64,000 nucleotides of DNA from NCBI RefSeq assembly GCF_016920785.2, contig NW_024609881.1:49818710-49882709 (forward strand). The letters run 5' to 3'. Below, in pieces: positions 9,617 through 19,842 of the stretch. The translations under genes and the position numbers were made by a program. Position 1 is the first letter of the stretch, and each line of letters starts with the position of its first letter. The notes under the pieces are model-generated. The model did not search any database. It worked only from the letters and a program-made list of their open reading frames with translations, and had not been told where the DNA came from. The stretch is from Ixodes scapularis. Lineage: Eukaryota > Arthropoda > Arachnida > Ixodida > Ixodidae.

Positions 9617-10109
9617 GGGCGGAAAAAGTTTGCCCTGCGTAAAACAAAAAAAAACAAAAAAAAAAGTTTAGTTCAAGGTCGGATTGGTTTGTGGATGCAA
9701 TTAGTCCAATAATTAATTAGCCCAATTATTTATTTTTGTTATTAGCATCTTTTGTGTGCATGCGTGAAATGCAGCACCCAACGATATGACATGAGAAGAA
9801 CGCTGCAAGTGCTGGACCGTAGACCATTTAATGTCACCAAAATCCTGGGCCGGAGAACACTTGGAGGTATTAGTGTATCGTTTTGAAAGCGCTAGAAAAA
9901 CACGTCGGGGACACTGAACTTCTGGACCAACTTTGAGTGCGTGAGCGTGTGATGTGTGTGTATGGCATTCTTTATTTTTAGACTGTAGGCGCGAAAAATC
10001 CACACGGACTAGGGTCTGAGTAATTCAGAGTCTAGGCCAACATCTAGGTGCTGTTACTCATTCCCTAATCAGAGTGGATTTTTCGCGCCTATAATCTAAA
10101 AGAGAAAGA
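9617..10109. other. Central spacer of the palindrome
   Basis: About 350 bp (9617-9967) is present only on the left side. The remaining part forms a diverged inverted repeat centred near 10033-10040: GGCGCGAAAAATCCAC occurs at about 9989 and in reverse complement at about 10075, with flanks that match only partly. No ORF is supported. It probably carries the divergent promoters for the two transposase genes, but no clear TATA pair was assigned. Confidence 0.6.
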
Positions 10110-10763
10110 ATATTTTTATGGCGTCAGGAACGAAAACGAAGCAGCATAAAAAGAGTGCCCTTCAAACGACAATACTAATAATTATTAAAAACTGCCGGAC
10201 CTTCGCTGGAAAATCTGAGGCACGGTGGAGTAGTGGTCGCGATAAAAGTCTAAAGAAACAAAATAAATAGCCTAACGGTCGTCGGCGGCGTTGGCGGCGT
10301 CATGAGGCTCTTTTCAAGAATTCTGACGCCAAGACTCCCTCCCTCCTTCGTTTCAACGGTTTGTTTGGGACGTGGCATTCTCTATGGTAAAGAAACAAAA
10401 AAGAAAAACAAGTAACCATTGCGAGCAACACCTTTTATCAAAGAACACGTCGCCCGAAAACGGCTCCCTTCTTTTTTTTTCTTTTTTTTTTTATTCTTTT
10501 TGTTACTTTATTTTGTTGTTGGGTCCGACTGTTCTCTTCTTTGTAACGATGCCGACCGTGGCAACCGTTCTGGTCATACGATTGGCGTTTCTTTTGTCAC
10601 GCGATGACATGGCCCGACCGATTAGCCAATCAGTTCGTTAGAAGGGTGTCACGAGGTATAAAATGGCGGATCAAATAAAAATAATAAATGCAAAGAAGCG
10701 CGCATTTCTGCTCGTTTAGCCCCCTTGGCGCTTTATTCTTCCAGAGGCGAGCGTCGCAGTGCC

Positions 10764-11774
10764 ATGGCGTTTAACTTGTGCCGTCTTCATGACGCCATGA
10801 AAGACCCTCTTGAAGCAATTAATTTGCTTCAGGGCATGGGCCTGCTCCTGGCTTCTCGTGCTTGCCCAGAGTGCGAAGCTGCGATGACGCTGCAAGTCCG
10901 CGCTAGATCTGCGGATGGGTATTCGTGGAGATGCGGTTTGTGGATGACTCGTGAGGTGCCCAAGAGGAAGCCGGTCAAGGTTCAGTGCCGGGGCGAGGTC
11001 TCGGTACGGAGCGGTTCCTTTTTCGAGGGATCGCACCTGACGCTTCCCCAACTCATGAAGATCATCTACCTCTGGTGCCAGAACCTACCGTGCGCCGTCA
11101 TTCAGCGGGAGACTGATGTCGCAAGTAAGACAATAACTGATTGGACGAGCCTTTGTCGGGAGGTTGTGGTAAATGCCGTCTTTACGCATTCAGAGATGAT
11201 TGGCGGCGAAGGCGTGACTGTAGAACTAGACGAGAGTATGTTCGGGCGGCGAAAGTACCATCGCGGGTATTTAAGGCCTGGCCAGTGGGTTTTCGGCGGT
11301 GTGGAGCGTGGCAGCGGGTGCTGCTTTCTTGTTCCCGTGGAGACCCGTGACGCTAATACCCTGCTAGGGCTAATAGCCAAGTGGGTCCGCCCTGGAACAA
11401 GAATAATCACAGATTGTTGGGCTGGCTATCGCAAGCTTGCAGATGACGCTCGCTTCACGCACCTCACCGTTAACCACAAGCTGCACTTTGTCGACCCGAA
11501 CACTGGTGCGCACACCAATACGGTGGAGGGCACCTGGGCCCACGTCAAAAACTCTCTTCCCTCTGGACGGCGCGAGAGCCACCATTTCACTGGTCACCTT
11601 GCAAAGTTCATGTTTTGGAGGAGAGAGAAGGCGCGCGGAAACACTGACAGATTCCAGTCGTTCGTCGCCGCGGCCGCCAAAATCTATAGCCCCGACGCAG
11701 ACAGGAATCTTCCCTATAGTGCGAGGACGAGGATTCTGACGGCCCCGGTGACTTCGAGTGATCCGCTGCGCTGA
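10764..11774 (+). CDS. ISXO2-like (Merlin) DDE transposase, right arm, frameshifted C-terminus
   Basis: 336 codons from the ATG at 10764. Same domain order as the left copy: CPEC/WRCG zinc part, then VTVELDESMFGRR, ITDCWAGY and NTVEGTW carrying the three catalytic acids. A one-base deletion after the codons for NLPYSA replaces the acidic tail with an unrelated RTRILTAPVTSSDPLR ending. The catalytic core is complete, so it may still work; the lost tail is the only obvious defect. Points away from the centre, head-to-head with the left copy. Confidence 0.9.
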   Translation: MAFNLCRLHDAMKDPLEAINLLQGMGLLLASRACPECEAAMTLQVRARSADGYSWRCGLWMTREVPKRKPVKVQCRGEVSVRSGSFFEGSHLTLPQLMKIIYLWCQNLPCAVIQRETDVASKTITDWTSLCREVVVNAVFTHSEMIGGEGVTVELDESMFGRRKYHRGYLRPGQWVFGGVERGSGCCFLVPVETRDANTLLGLIAKWVRPGTRIITDCWAGYRKLADDARFTHLTVNHKLHFVDPNTGAHTNTVEGTWAHVKNSLPSGRRESHHFTGHLAKFMFWRREKARGNTDRFQSFVAAAAKIYSPDADRNLPYSARTRILTAPVTSSDPLR

Positions 11775-11828
11775 GCCCGTCGCCCGCCTGCGTGCATAAA
11801 GACGACTTATGCGCCAACCGCTCGTCAA

Positions 11829-12425
11829 GTGCTCGTTATGTCAGTTATAGGTTCTGGTAGCGGTCTAAAAGGCCCTTCTCAGGGCCCCCATATTTTGCAA
11901 ACGGAGCCGTGTTTTGAATGTGGCACCCCGTGTCTCTGTAAAAAGTTCACAGGAAAGACCCAGCAAAGGTATGTGGTCCCCAACTTGGATATCGGGTGTT
12001 ATGATTCAAATAAAAATTGTTCTTGCTTATTTCGCGCCCGTGATCCGAATAAATGCCGCAGTTGCAGTCGTCCCGCGGTGCTGTTGCTCGCCCATTCGCC
12101 GTCGGCGTGCCTCAGCTTCGTCGTCTTTGCTAGCGGCGCACCGGCGAAGCCGGCCTTTGATCCGAATAAATGCCGCCGTTGCAGTCGTCCCGCGGTGTTG
12201 TTGCTTGCTCGATCGCCGTCGGCGTGTCTCAGCTTCGTCGTCTTTGCTTGCGGCGCACCGGCGGAGGCGGTTGATCTGACACACCGCGTTCGGCTTTGGC
12301 TAGCAGACGGCGTTCGTAAAATGGCGTCAGCTGTTGCTGGCTTCACGCGGCGGTACCGTGCGTGCTTCTATTCATTCGGTGTTCGTTGCCATGGTGACGA
12401 CGAGGAAAGCAGACGAACTTTTTGA
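11829..12425 (+). CDS. 198-aa cysteine-rich ORF, right-arm copy, unrecognised
   Basis: Same predicted protein as the left-arm ORF at 7896-7300, lying 54 bases after the right transposase stop. Identity of the two reflects the palindrome and is not evidence of selection. Function unknown. Confidence 0.25.
   Translation: MLVMSVIGSGSGLKGPSQGPHILQTEPCFECGTPCLCKKFTGKTQQRYVVPNLDIGCYDSNKNCSCLFRARDPNKCRSCSRPAVLLLAHSPSACLSFVVFASGAPAKPAFDPNKCRRCSRPAVLLLARSPSACLSFVVFACGAPAEAVDLTHRVRLWLADGVRKMASAVAGFTRRYRACFYSFGVRCHGDDEESRRTF
12041..12274. repeat. Tandem 117-bp duplication in the right Merlin arm
   Basis: Mirror image of the pair at 7451-7684; boundaries were derived from the arm symmetry. Confidence 0.65.
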
Positions 12426-12658
12426 TGCGGAAGAACGCTGCGGCGCAGCGATACCAGGTGCGTTCTAAGGCCCTTCCCGCATGCTTTTCAATGGGCGGAA
12501 GGCGAACAAAAAGAGTTCGAAATAAGGACTTAACGCAGAAGGCTGCATTTCTCCAGCGCCTCATAATTTGACGAGCCTTGCACGAAAAGCATGTTTTTAG
12601 ACCAGAGTTTGGAGATAGTTTTTTTTACAACAACATGGGTCTAAAGTATCAATGTGCC

Positions 12659-13045
12659 GTCATTTCGTGCAGACAATGCAAAAACAAAGCGCAGCCTGGA
12701 AAAAAATAATAAATTTTATATTTCTTATTTATTTATTCCTTGACCACTGCGTTTAAAAAATCACAGTGGTCAACGAAGTCAGAATTTCCATACATGAGAG
12801 TGGCTTTGGACAACCCTGTCTCAAGCCGTGAGCTATACATTAAGGGCAGTTGTGATAAATATATTCCACACTACTTGACCTTTCCGTTTTTAACGCTCCT
12901 TTACTTGTCTTCCGCTGTCAGCGTTTTCTCCAGTTATGTCTCGGTGGCGGGAGTTCCTGATTGAGCACCGTGCCCGAAGACAAGACGTCGTCAGCAGCAG
13001 AGATATTCATTGTTTTTAGGAGACAATACTGCAGGGGTATAGGTG
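12659..13045 (-). pseudogene. Duplicated metalloprotease upstream region, distal part
   Basis: Starts with the right target duplication (GTCATTTC, 12659-12666) and continues the homology of 6522-7066. In reverse orientation it matches 28815-29160, for example CTTGTCTTCCGCT, TCTCCAGTTAT and GTGCCCGAAGACAAGACGTC. Homology stops at GTATAGGTGTT (13045), the same place where the LINE begins in the other copy. No coding sequence. Confidence 0.6.
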
Positions 13046-13849
13046 TTAACTATACTAGCTGCAATGTTCATTCTAAATTCGCCTTCATGGTAATCGGAAA
13101 AATCTGTCGGATATTATCACATTTTATGTTTTTCCTGCGAGTTCTTGTCTTTGCCATACACTTGGTTGTCCTCTTATGAAGTGCACAATGAGTGCCGGAA
13201 CTGGGAGACTATTCAATGTGTCCAAACCATAACATCGATATGTATCCATGTAGATTTGTATTCATGTAGAGTATCATCCAAAACGCGGATGATAAGATTA
13301 TCATCCGCTTTTTGATTCGCCAGCAATTTTCTTCTTTCCATCTGGGCAAATTTTCCTCTCACAGGAGCTTAGTGCCGCCATTAGTGAGCAGTCGACCACA
13401 GGCACCCCGGCGTACCCTGCCGTCCATCGGATTGAACATGCACTTGTGCTCTTGCAGTACGACAGCGACAGCACTGTATTCCGCCACGAAAAATATGACG
13501 TCGTTTGTGAATCATTTTAATAAACAAGCGAGAACGTTTCGGACGAGTGAATAAAAATTCAAAGAGTGAAAATTAGTGGATCATTCTCACATATAAATAT
13601 GGTAACTGAAGCAAACGCCCTAACAACATGCCTCTCTTTCAATTCAACTTGCTGCAAAAAAGATTGAGCACATTTCAAATTTCGTAGAACAAATTTATAT
13701 TAATTCTACCAGCACGGCTTCAGATGACAATTCTCGACTGTGGCCAGAATAACAGGGCGCTCATAATCTTTCCCTTGTAAATATTAATAGGGACTAAGGG
13801 GATGCCAGACTTATCCAAAGCAGTCAACAAGGTGTCTTACAAGGAGTTA
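13046..13849. other. Unassigned intergenic sequence
   Basis: No recognisable gene. A short block near 13330-13560 has an 80-codon ORF without motifs. The sequence just before 13850 may belong to the LINE fragment that follows. Confidence 0.3.
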
Positions 13850-14015
13850 TTATTTGAATTACAAACAACTTTGTGATAAGCTAATATTCGTAAATGGTTA
13901 ACGAACTACCTTGCAGATATCTATCTGTATGTTACAATGAACGCTATTCATAATCGAAAAGAAACGTTTCATGTGTTGTCTCATAGGCATCAATACTGGC
14001 ACCTAATTTGGTTCT
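13850..14015 (+). pseudogene. Non-LTR retrotransposon RT fragment
   Basis: Translated with one frame change it gives KWLTNYLAD, NAIHNRKETF and CVVS*ASILAP, which correspond to the region around the GVPQGSILGP block of LINE reverse transcriptases. Heavily decayed; ends are undefined. Confidence 0.55.
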
Positions 14016-15478
14016 GACCCCAAAACATATACTGTTTTTTTTTCTTCGCAAAAAAAAAGTTAAGTATTGCCGAACGCTTCTTCCCTGCCCAAAGCTAGTT
14101 CTAGAGGTACAAACCAGATCCCAAAGTTTCAGCCTGAACCGATAACTTATTCAAAAGTTATGCGGAGCGCAATTCGTCTGCTTCGTTCGCAGGGCTTGTG
14201 GGGTGACGTCGGAATGCCGAGCTCTGAGTGGAGGATAGTGGCTATAGACCTCAGTGCGGCTTGCTTTGAGGTCTACCCACGATCCCTCAATCAGATCCAA
14301 TCAGAGCTCGTCACCATAACACCTGTAAACGAAGCGAACGAACTTGCGCTCCCTCTAAGCGATTTCCTAGAAATTTCATTTGGGAAAATGGCGGCCGACA
14401 ATGCTCTCGAATACATAAAGCTCTATGGCGCCAGAAATCGAAAACGGGCGAATATGGGCTCTATTTGCCCATCGCAATTTTCAGAAAATCAGGTATAACT
14501 TCTTCAATAAGATATTGGTTCCCGATGAAACTTTGGTATCTGGTTCTGACCCTTAGCGCTACCTCTTGGCGGAAGATGGGCGTTCGACGTCGCTTAGCTT
14601 ATTTTTCCGGTGAAACAAACCCTTCATATTTTTTTTTCTGGTGATACCCTGTATATAAATTGCATATTAAGACGTTAAAGCCAAGGTCCGACATAGTGTG
14701 GCAATTTAGGTGCTTGTCACCAAGATAATTTTTCTGTTTCTTTTTTTGCTTTTGGAGTTTATAAGATAAGACGAGACACTTGTTCTTTTAGGAAGACGTT
14801 CACTCTACATTAGAAGTGGGATTGAAAACGATGTATGCAATGTGTGCAACAGTATTAAGTAGAATATCGAAATCTGTCCTTCAGAGAGTTCAGTTGGTGG
14901 GCTAAAATCACCAGATCCGGGGACTTTAGGGTGGACGATGTTGCCGCCGAACTTGCGATGTCGATGGAAGGGAGGGTGCTTATTCGTCAGCGCAGAATTG
15001 CGGGGTGGTTGTCTCGGCTGTAGGCTGATTGCTTTCGATACGGTTGAGATACGATACGATTGAGAAAGTGGCATGATACGATTGAGAAAGTGGCAGGGTT
15101 CGAACAAGTTCAGCAGCCGGCAGTCAGATTATGGCTAGGCGGCCCGGTCTTCGAGCAACCTTCTGTGGCCAGGAGGAGACACCTTGGTGTCCGGTACCTC
15201 TGACCCCTGGACGGGTGGGCGCCGTGACGACAGAAGGCCCGGCGAAACGGCGACGCTATGACTGGTTTAAGCTTGGCCGCGCGCGGTCACTGCTCGAACC
15301 ACTCCCCACCCCACTCTTGAAGTGCTTCTCTCTTTCTCTTTCTCAATCATGGATCAATTAGACAGCGTTTTTTGGCCGCTCATGACTTATCTATTTCTGA
15401 ATACTTTTTAATGAGTGGTTTTTTTTTGGGGGGGGGGGGGGGGGGGAACTAATATGATATTTTTCTTGCGGAATAAGT
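14016..15478. other. Repeat-derived sequence without a recognised gene
   Basis: Includes a 143-codon open frame (14067-14498) with no recognised motif that lies in a tick-like interspersed repeat. Low-complexity T runs and a 20-bp G run (15428-15446) are present. The phrase GGTTCTGACCC recurs at about 14010 and 14545, so a small TIR or direct-repeat element is possible. Confidence 0.3.
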
Positions 15479-16899
15479 TATACACGAACTCAACTCTGTT
15501 ACGTCACGGCGCGGTGGTGGCGCGTTGGGCGCATTTCCGGTCTGGGGCTGTGGGCGGAAGTCTCCATGTGAGACGTGTATTCCTGCGTTGTTCTGAAAAG
15601 AACCAGACGAAAACCTGCCTTCTCGTCAAAAGCCGCGACCGGGGGTGTACTAAAAGAGCCGAGAAAGGTTTGAAGGTCAGTTCAAGAGCTCGGTTCGTCC
15701 GAGAACGTCGATGTGCGCCGTGAAAAGGGAAAACCAGACACCGTCGGACCACGATTGCTTGGGCGGGAAACACTTTGGGTTGAATTCACGGATGCTTATG
15801 GTTATCAGATTTATTTGTTTTGTTTCAACATGAACGCCGGAAAACCATCAAGTCGTACGGACCACCAGGACTACGTTCAGTGCGTCTTCAAGCTCAAACG
15901 GCCCCGCCTGATCGTACGAACTGTCGTCTGCTCTTTCAAATGTTTGTGCTTGTCGTCTGCTTTTTAGAGGACACCGCCCTATAGACCAAATGTTGGCCCG
16001 GTACTTGCGATAAGAAGTAAGTGCAGGCCTCAAAAGACTTAAGTTTGAAGGTCGGTAAGGAAGCTCGATGTAAACAGTAGATACAAGGAGATGTTGATCA
16101 TTGTTACCAGTGGCCATCACCAACTTGTTCTGATTCACTTGGTTCGATTCTGCTTGGGAGTTTTAGTATCGACGTTGACCATCTCACCTACGGTTCACGC
16201 TTTTGCAGCCCGAGCGACGTCTCGACTGAAAATTGAGAGCGAAATCTCATCATGCGAATCAGGTTTTAGCGTACATTTTCCGGCGTCCACGCGGAATGAA
16301 TCGCCGCATGTCACATTATTCACGCGAAGTTTTGCGGTGTAGCGAGCATCGGTAATTGTGCTGAGGCCGCTCAAGTAGTCAGACATCGTCAGGAAGACGT
16401 AGAATCAACAATTCGAACGCGAAAAAGGCCAGGGGACTCACACCGACGCCGACAACATCGCGATTCAATGATTAAAGAGGTTATGACACGAAAATTAAAC
16501 ATATAGATTATTCTTGAAATGGAATGCTCATAGGCTACTTAGTATACACACTAAATTACGCGATTGTTAGAGCTCTGGTAATTGCAATATTCAATTTACG
16601 AATTTTTATCGTTTTCATCTGGTGACCAGGCAACACTGCCCAAGTTAGTCACACCATGGCGTCCATAAACCACGTGACCATGAACGCTCTCTCATTCTAG
16701 CAGGATTATAATTTAGCAGGATTATAAGAATATGCAATGGGTTCTAGCAGTATAGTTATCTCATATTTTATTTTTGGCGTGTCATAACTCCTTTAAAGGC
16801 GACGGCGAGCTACTTGCCCATACCCCATCGCGCATGCGCTGCGCCGGTGGCGTCCGCTAGGGGTGCACCGGTTTGTTTGTAGACATGAGTTGGTGTATA
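15479..16899 (+). mobile_element. Non-autonomous TIR transposon, family 'TATACACCAACTCA', copy 1
   Basis: Ends TATACACGAACTCA and TGAGTTGGTGTATA are inverted repeats. The body matches copies at 51560-52687 and 56250-57694 over most of its length, for example TCTGGGGCTGTGGGCGGAAG and CGCATGCGCTGCGCCGGTGG. Longer than copy 2 because of the nested MITE at 16472-16797. No transposase. Confidence 0.78.
16472..16797. mobile_element. Nested 326-bp MITE inside copy 1
   Basis: Inverted termini TTAAAGAGGTTATGACACG and TTAAAGGAGTTATGACACG. The related element at about 52560 is uninterrupted at the equivalent site, which proves insertion. Another member of the TTAAAGG-ended group. Confidence 0.75.
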
Positions 16900-17609
16900 T
16901 GTTTTGTTTTATGTTGTTTGTATATATCTATCGTGTCGCTGATAGGGAGGCGCAAACTCGCACTTGCTACGCGAGTTCCCATTTCGTGAAGCGGCTATTA
17001 AACTCGGCCGATTTTTCGATAGACTACGATTTGGGTGGAATTTTTCAGACCGCGGTCATAACCCTTTCTCAAATTCTAGAAAAAATATTTTATAGCAATA
17101 AAACGTTTCCGCGGAGTTACTGAATTTTTTTACAACGGTGACCGCGTTAGTTGCAGAAGGCGACTGTCTACTGCCAAGATTTGAAAAAAATCCCTACTTT
17201 TTCCTGCCAGTTTGCGCCAGCGATGGGAAGGCGGAAAGATGAGCCGTTAAGCAACGATAGAGAATATTTTTTTTTTATTTGCAGCTTCAATGTTGAAAAT
17301 TTCTCTGCAATGGATAGCAATTTGTGTTCCACAGTAGGTTGCAGGAACAGTGACTGGAAAAGCTTTGCTTTTTTATCCTTGTTTCTGCAAGAAAAAAGGC
17401 GTTCGTCTTCAGCAGTGGGGGTGAGTCACGTCAAGGCGGGTTTGTGTGAGCCATGAGCCAAAAGAAAACTGTATACTCCGTTTCATACATAGCGTGCAAC
17501 GCAGTCAAAGCTAGCGCACCGGTTTGCACTGCCGACCGCCTACGTTCGCCCCATAACATAGCCCTGCCCCTGCAAAAAGAAAAAAAAAAGTCGTAAATTG
17601 TGCATTTTT
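16900..17609. other. Repeat-like sequence with a possible THAP fragment
   Basis: No complete gene. Contains a possible partial THAP zinc-finger frame at 17310-17456. The rest is A/T-rich, with a polyT tract at 17271-17279. Confidence 0.3.
17310..17456 (+). pseudogene. Possible THAP zinc-finger fragment
   Basis: From the ATG at 17310 the frame gives CSTVGCRNSD followed by KSFAFLSLF. This fits the first cysteine pair and the aromatic strand of a THAP DNA-binding domain, as found in P-element-like transposases. The second half (Trp, CxxH, AVPTIF) is absent. A short fragment, so tentative. Confidence 0.35.
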
Positions 17610-17863
17610 GAAGCTAGTAACTGATACTCAGTCTGATAGTGGCGTTATGATTTCGACGGAACACCGATTTTTTTTTTTTCAATAAAAAGAAAAAGATATT
17701 GTAAACTACTCCAAAGTCCAAATTGTTTTCCGTTTTCGTCCGTGCGGCAGTCGCTTCGGGTTTTCGGGTTGTGCGGCTTCCCCTGCCTTGCCGGTTTTGA
17801 GAAGATGGCGTCTTACACAGGAAGCTTTCCTCTCCTGCTCGGATATTTTCGGAGATTCGTTGT

Positions 17864-18055
17864 GTGAAGATCTCGAAAAAGTGCAAGCAGGTGATCGCCA
17901 ACGCGTACGCGAGTTCAAGAACGCGCTTACCGGAGACGTTGGTCCGTGAAGTCCTGGAGACGGTCAGTAACGACACCAGAGTGTCTGGCAAGGTGGCGTC
18001 CCCGAAGCGAGGACCTCGCAACGTGAAAGTTTCGAGCACGCGGACCGTGTTGTGA
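17864..18055 (+). pseudogene. Possible transposase N-terminal HTH fragment
   Basis: 63 codons: a basic start (KISKKCKQVIANAY), a segment ETLVREVLETVSNDTRVSGK resembling a helix-turn-helix of DDE transposases common in arthropods, and a basic tail. The expected catalytic part does not follow. Tentative. Confidence 0.3.
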
Positions 18056-18129
18056 ACTGCCTTCTGTTATTTCTGGTGTTAAAATCGGCCTTGTGGCTTC
18101 AAAGTGAAACAAGCCTCGAGAAGGAACCG

Positions 18130-18712
18130 TGTTGGTGATGACTCGTGCCTAAGGCTTTGTCTTGACCGGCTAAGCGGACGATGCCCGTGGTTGCATTCCG
18201 AAACGTCTGGGTTCGTTTGCCTGCGGGACCGTAACCTCGGTCGGCTCCGTCTGCCTGAGGCACCTTAACCTTGGTCGGCTAAGTGTACGACGCACATGAC
18301 TGTGCCTGTATTCCGAGGCCCCTGCTTTCCTCGGAAAAGGAAACAACACTCGATCCTGATCTCGAGTGCCGTGTGCTGTGTACGCGTCTATTGTGAATCA
18401 CTCCCGGTTCATGGGGGCGCCGGCACCCGAGCAGCGAGATACTGCCGTCTGGATGACTTCCATACACCGGCGAGTATTTGGACTCTGAAGGAAACTTCCA
18501 TGAAGTCACATCACGCGAGGGTATGCCAAGCCGTCTGACCAATGGCAGTGCGGTACCCTCATCCCAGTATTCGTTGTATAAAGGACCGTCCACCGCACTC
18601 TCAGGGTACTCTCTAATTTTCACCATGTAAATAAACGGCTTTAAATAGAGACGCCCTGGATCTCGACCTTTCTTCCTTTTTGACGAGGCCGGCGCGGGGT
18701 TCAAACGGAACA
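18130..18712 (+). repeat. Possible solo LTR
   Basis: Begins TGTTGG and ends GGAACA. A TATA-like GTATAAAGG (18576) is followed by AATAAACGG (18632), a spacing typical of LTR promoters and polyadenylation signals. No matching target duplication was found, so the boundaries are uncertain. Confidence 0.35.
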
Positions 18713-18833
18713 CCAGCCCCTAGTCTACCCCCTTATAAATAAAAAGCAACAAGAAAATAGGATTTGAAATGTACACTTCCGCAATGAGCACAATGTTTGT
18801 ACAAAAAATACGTCGGGGAAAAAAAAAAAACTT

Positions 18834-18917
18834 TGCGCCCGAAGTGGATTCGAACCACTGCCACCGAGAAGTCGGTATCTCCAGAGCAGCGCCTTGTACC
18901 GCTCGTCCACAAAAGGC
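18834..18917 (-). repeat. tRNA-like (Ser/Leu-type) pseudo-tRNA or SINE
   Basis: Minus strand shows an A-box-like GGACGAGCGGTACAAGG, a variable-arm hairpin CCGACTTCTCGG, and a good B box GGTTCGAATCC in a T arm GTGGTTCGAATCCAC. A T-rich Pol III-terminator-like run follows. The acceptor stem does not pair well, so it is a pseudogene or SINE. Confidence 0.55.
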
Positions 18918-19842
18918 GCGGAGTAACATTTTTTTCTTTTTCATGTGCGCTATTTCAGTACCTTTCCCAGCGTTGCACGCTATGTTTGAAACGGAGTATA
19001 GTTCGTGACAGGTAGAGTTTAGCGAAAACTCCCCCCTCCCTCCCCCCCCCCCCCCCTTCCCCTACTTTTGCAGAGCGATTGAGAGGAACGGCGACCTCTT
19101 CTCCGGCGTTTACATTGGAAGCCCGATTTTCAGCTCGAGCCATGAGCGTTGCCGTGCCTACGGTATACCTTGCGGTAACGCTATACAAGACTGCATAACA
19201 ACGCCATCGGCGTGTTTTTTCTTTTCAGCGCTCTTGGAAAATAAATATTCAAATTTGCAGTATACTACACCTGTGACCTGTCTACCGTGTTATTCGCATC
19301 GTCCAGACCCACCTCGCCAAAACTGCCCGTTCTAAGCACACCTCACGATCGGAACGACGCGTCTAAAAATGCTAGTCATCTCTTTATTTTCCTTTTGAAT
19401 TAACCAAAAGCAGGTACCCGTAATCAGTCTTTTGGAAGTCCTTGGAGCAAAGTTTCATGTTCCTTGTCACGGCCTTCCAGCGCATGAATTACGAACTCAT
19501 TCCCGAAGTCTATCGCTCGTGAACAGTTCTTTCCTGTACTTTCTGGGATTAATAAACGTTTCGTAGATCGTTCGCAAGTGCTTTGCACTACTAGCGGAGG
19601 CTTTTGCCGTCACGTTGAGCACAGATTGTGCTCAACGTGACGTGATGTCTCATGTCAACTGGTGAAATGCGACGTCACGGTCCTTTTATGCGACGATGTT
19701 TCGAAGCTCACCACAGCAATTCCTCTCAGAACGCACTTGCTCTTTCCACGAACACTGCCTTATGCACGAACACGCCGACACGAACAGCAGCACCAAGGCT
19801 GGCAGTCCCCTGTTACCTTCTTAGATATATATAGTCAGTAAA
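18918..19842. other. Unassigned sequence with a poly-C tract and a perfect hairpin
   Basis: No gene recognised. A C-rich run lies at 19030-19057, and a perfect 16-bp-arm hairpin at 19608-19642. Scattered AATAAA signals are without context. Confidence 0.3.
19608..19642. repeat. Perfect hairpin, 16-bp arms, 3-nt loop
   Basis: CGTCACGTTGAGCACA (19608-19623), loop GAT, and its exact reverse complement (19627-19642). Not followed by a T run; function unknown. Confidence 0.75.

Larger units (their letters stand above)
10110..12598. repeat. Right arm of the giant palindrome
   Basis: 2,489 bp, the inverted near-identical partner of 7127-9616. One base shorter, because of a single-base deletion near 11722 in the transposase 3' end. 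Confidence 0.85.
7067..12658. mobile_element. Palindromic Merlin-type DNA transposon with two head-to-head transposase genes
   Basis: A 5,592-bp insertion. Terminal inverted repeats of 27 bp (7067-7093 and 12632-12658) match at 25 positions and begin GGCAGTTTGATAC / GGCACATTGATAC. Inside them about 33 bp do not match, and then two arms (7127-9616 and 10110-12598; 2,490 and 2,489 bp) are inverted copies that are almost identical where compared. The centre (9617-10109) keeps a weaker inverted match of about 70 bp per side. Each arm has an ISXO2-like DDE transposase, the family that defines Merlin/IS1016 elements. Interruption of a duplicated host sequence plus the 8-bp TSD show it inserted as one unit, or formed in place from a single insertion. 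Confidence 0.85.

Noticed and set aside
9085..10641. Mirrored 89-codon ORFs at 9354-9085 and 10372-10641
   Set aside because: They lie upstream of the transposase genes in low-complexity A/T-rich sequence with a Phe/Tyr-rich run; identity is explained by the palindrome.
7127..12598. Palindrome as a fold-back sequencing or assembly artefact
   Set aside because: The centre has diverged, one side has about 350 extra bases, the tips differ inside the TIRs, and an 8-bp target duplication brackets the whole. An artefact would mirror exactly. Read-level proof is still lacking.
17614..18039. 141-codon minus-strand ORF
   Set aside because: Ends in a translated poly-A/T tract and is antisense to the better-supported HTH fragment at 17864; no motif.
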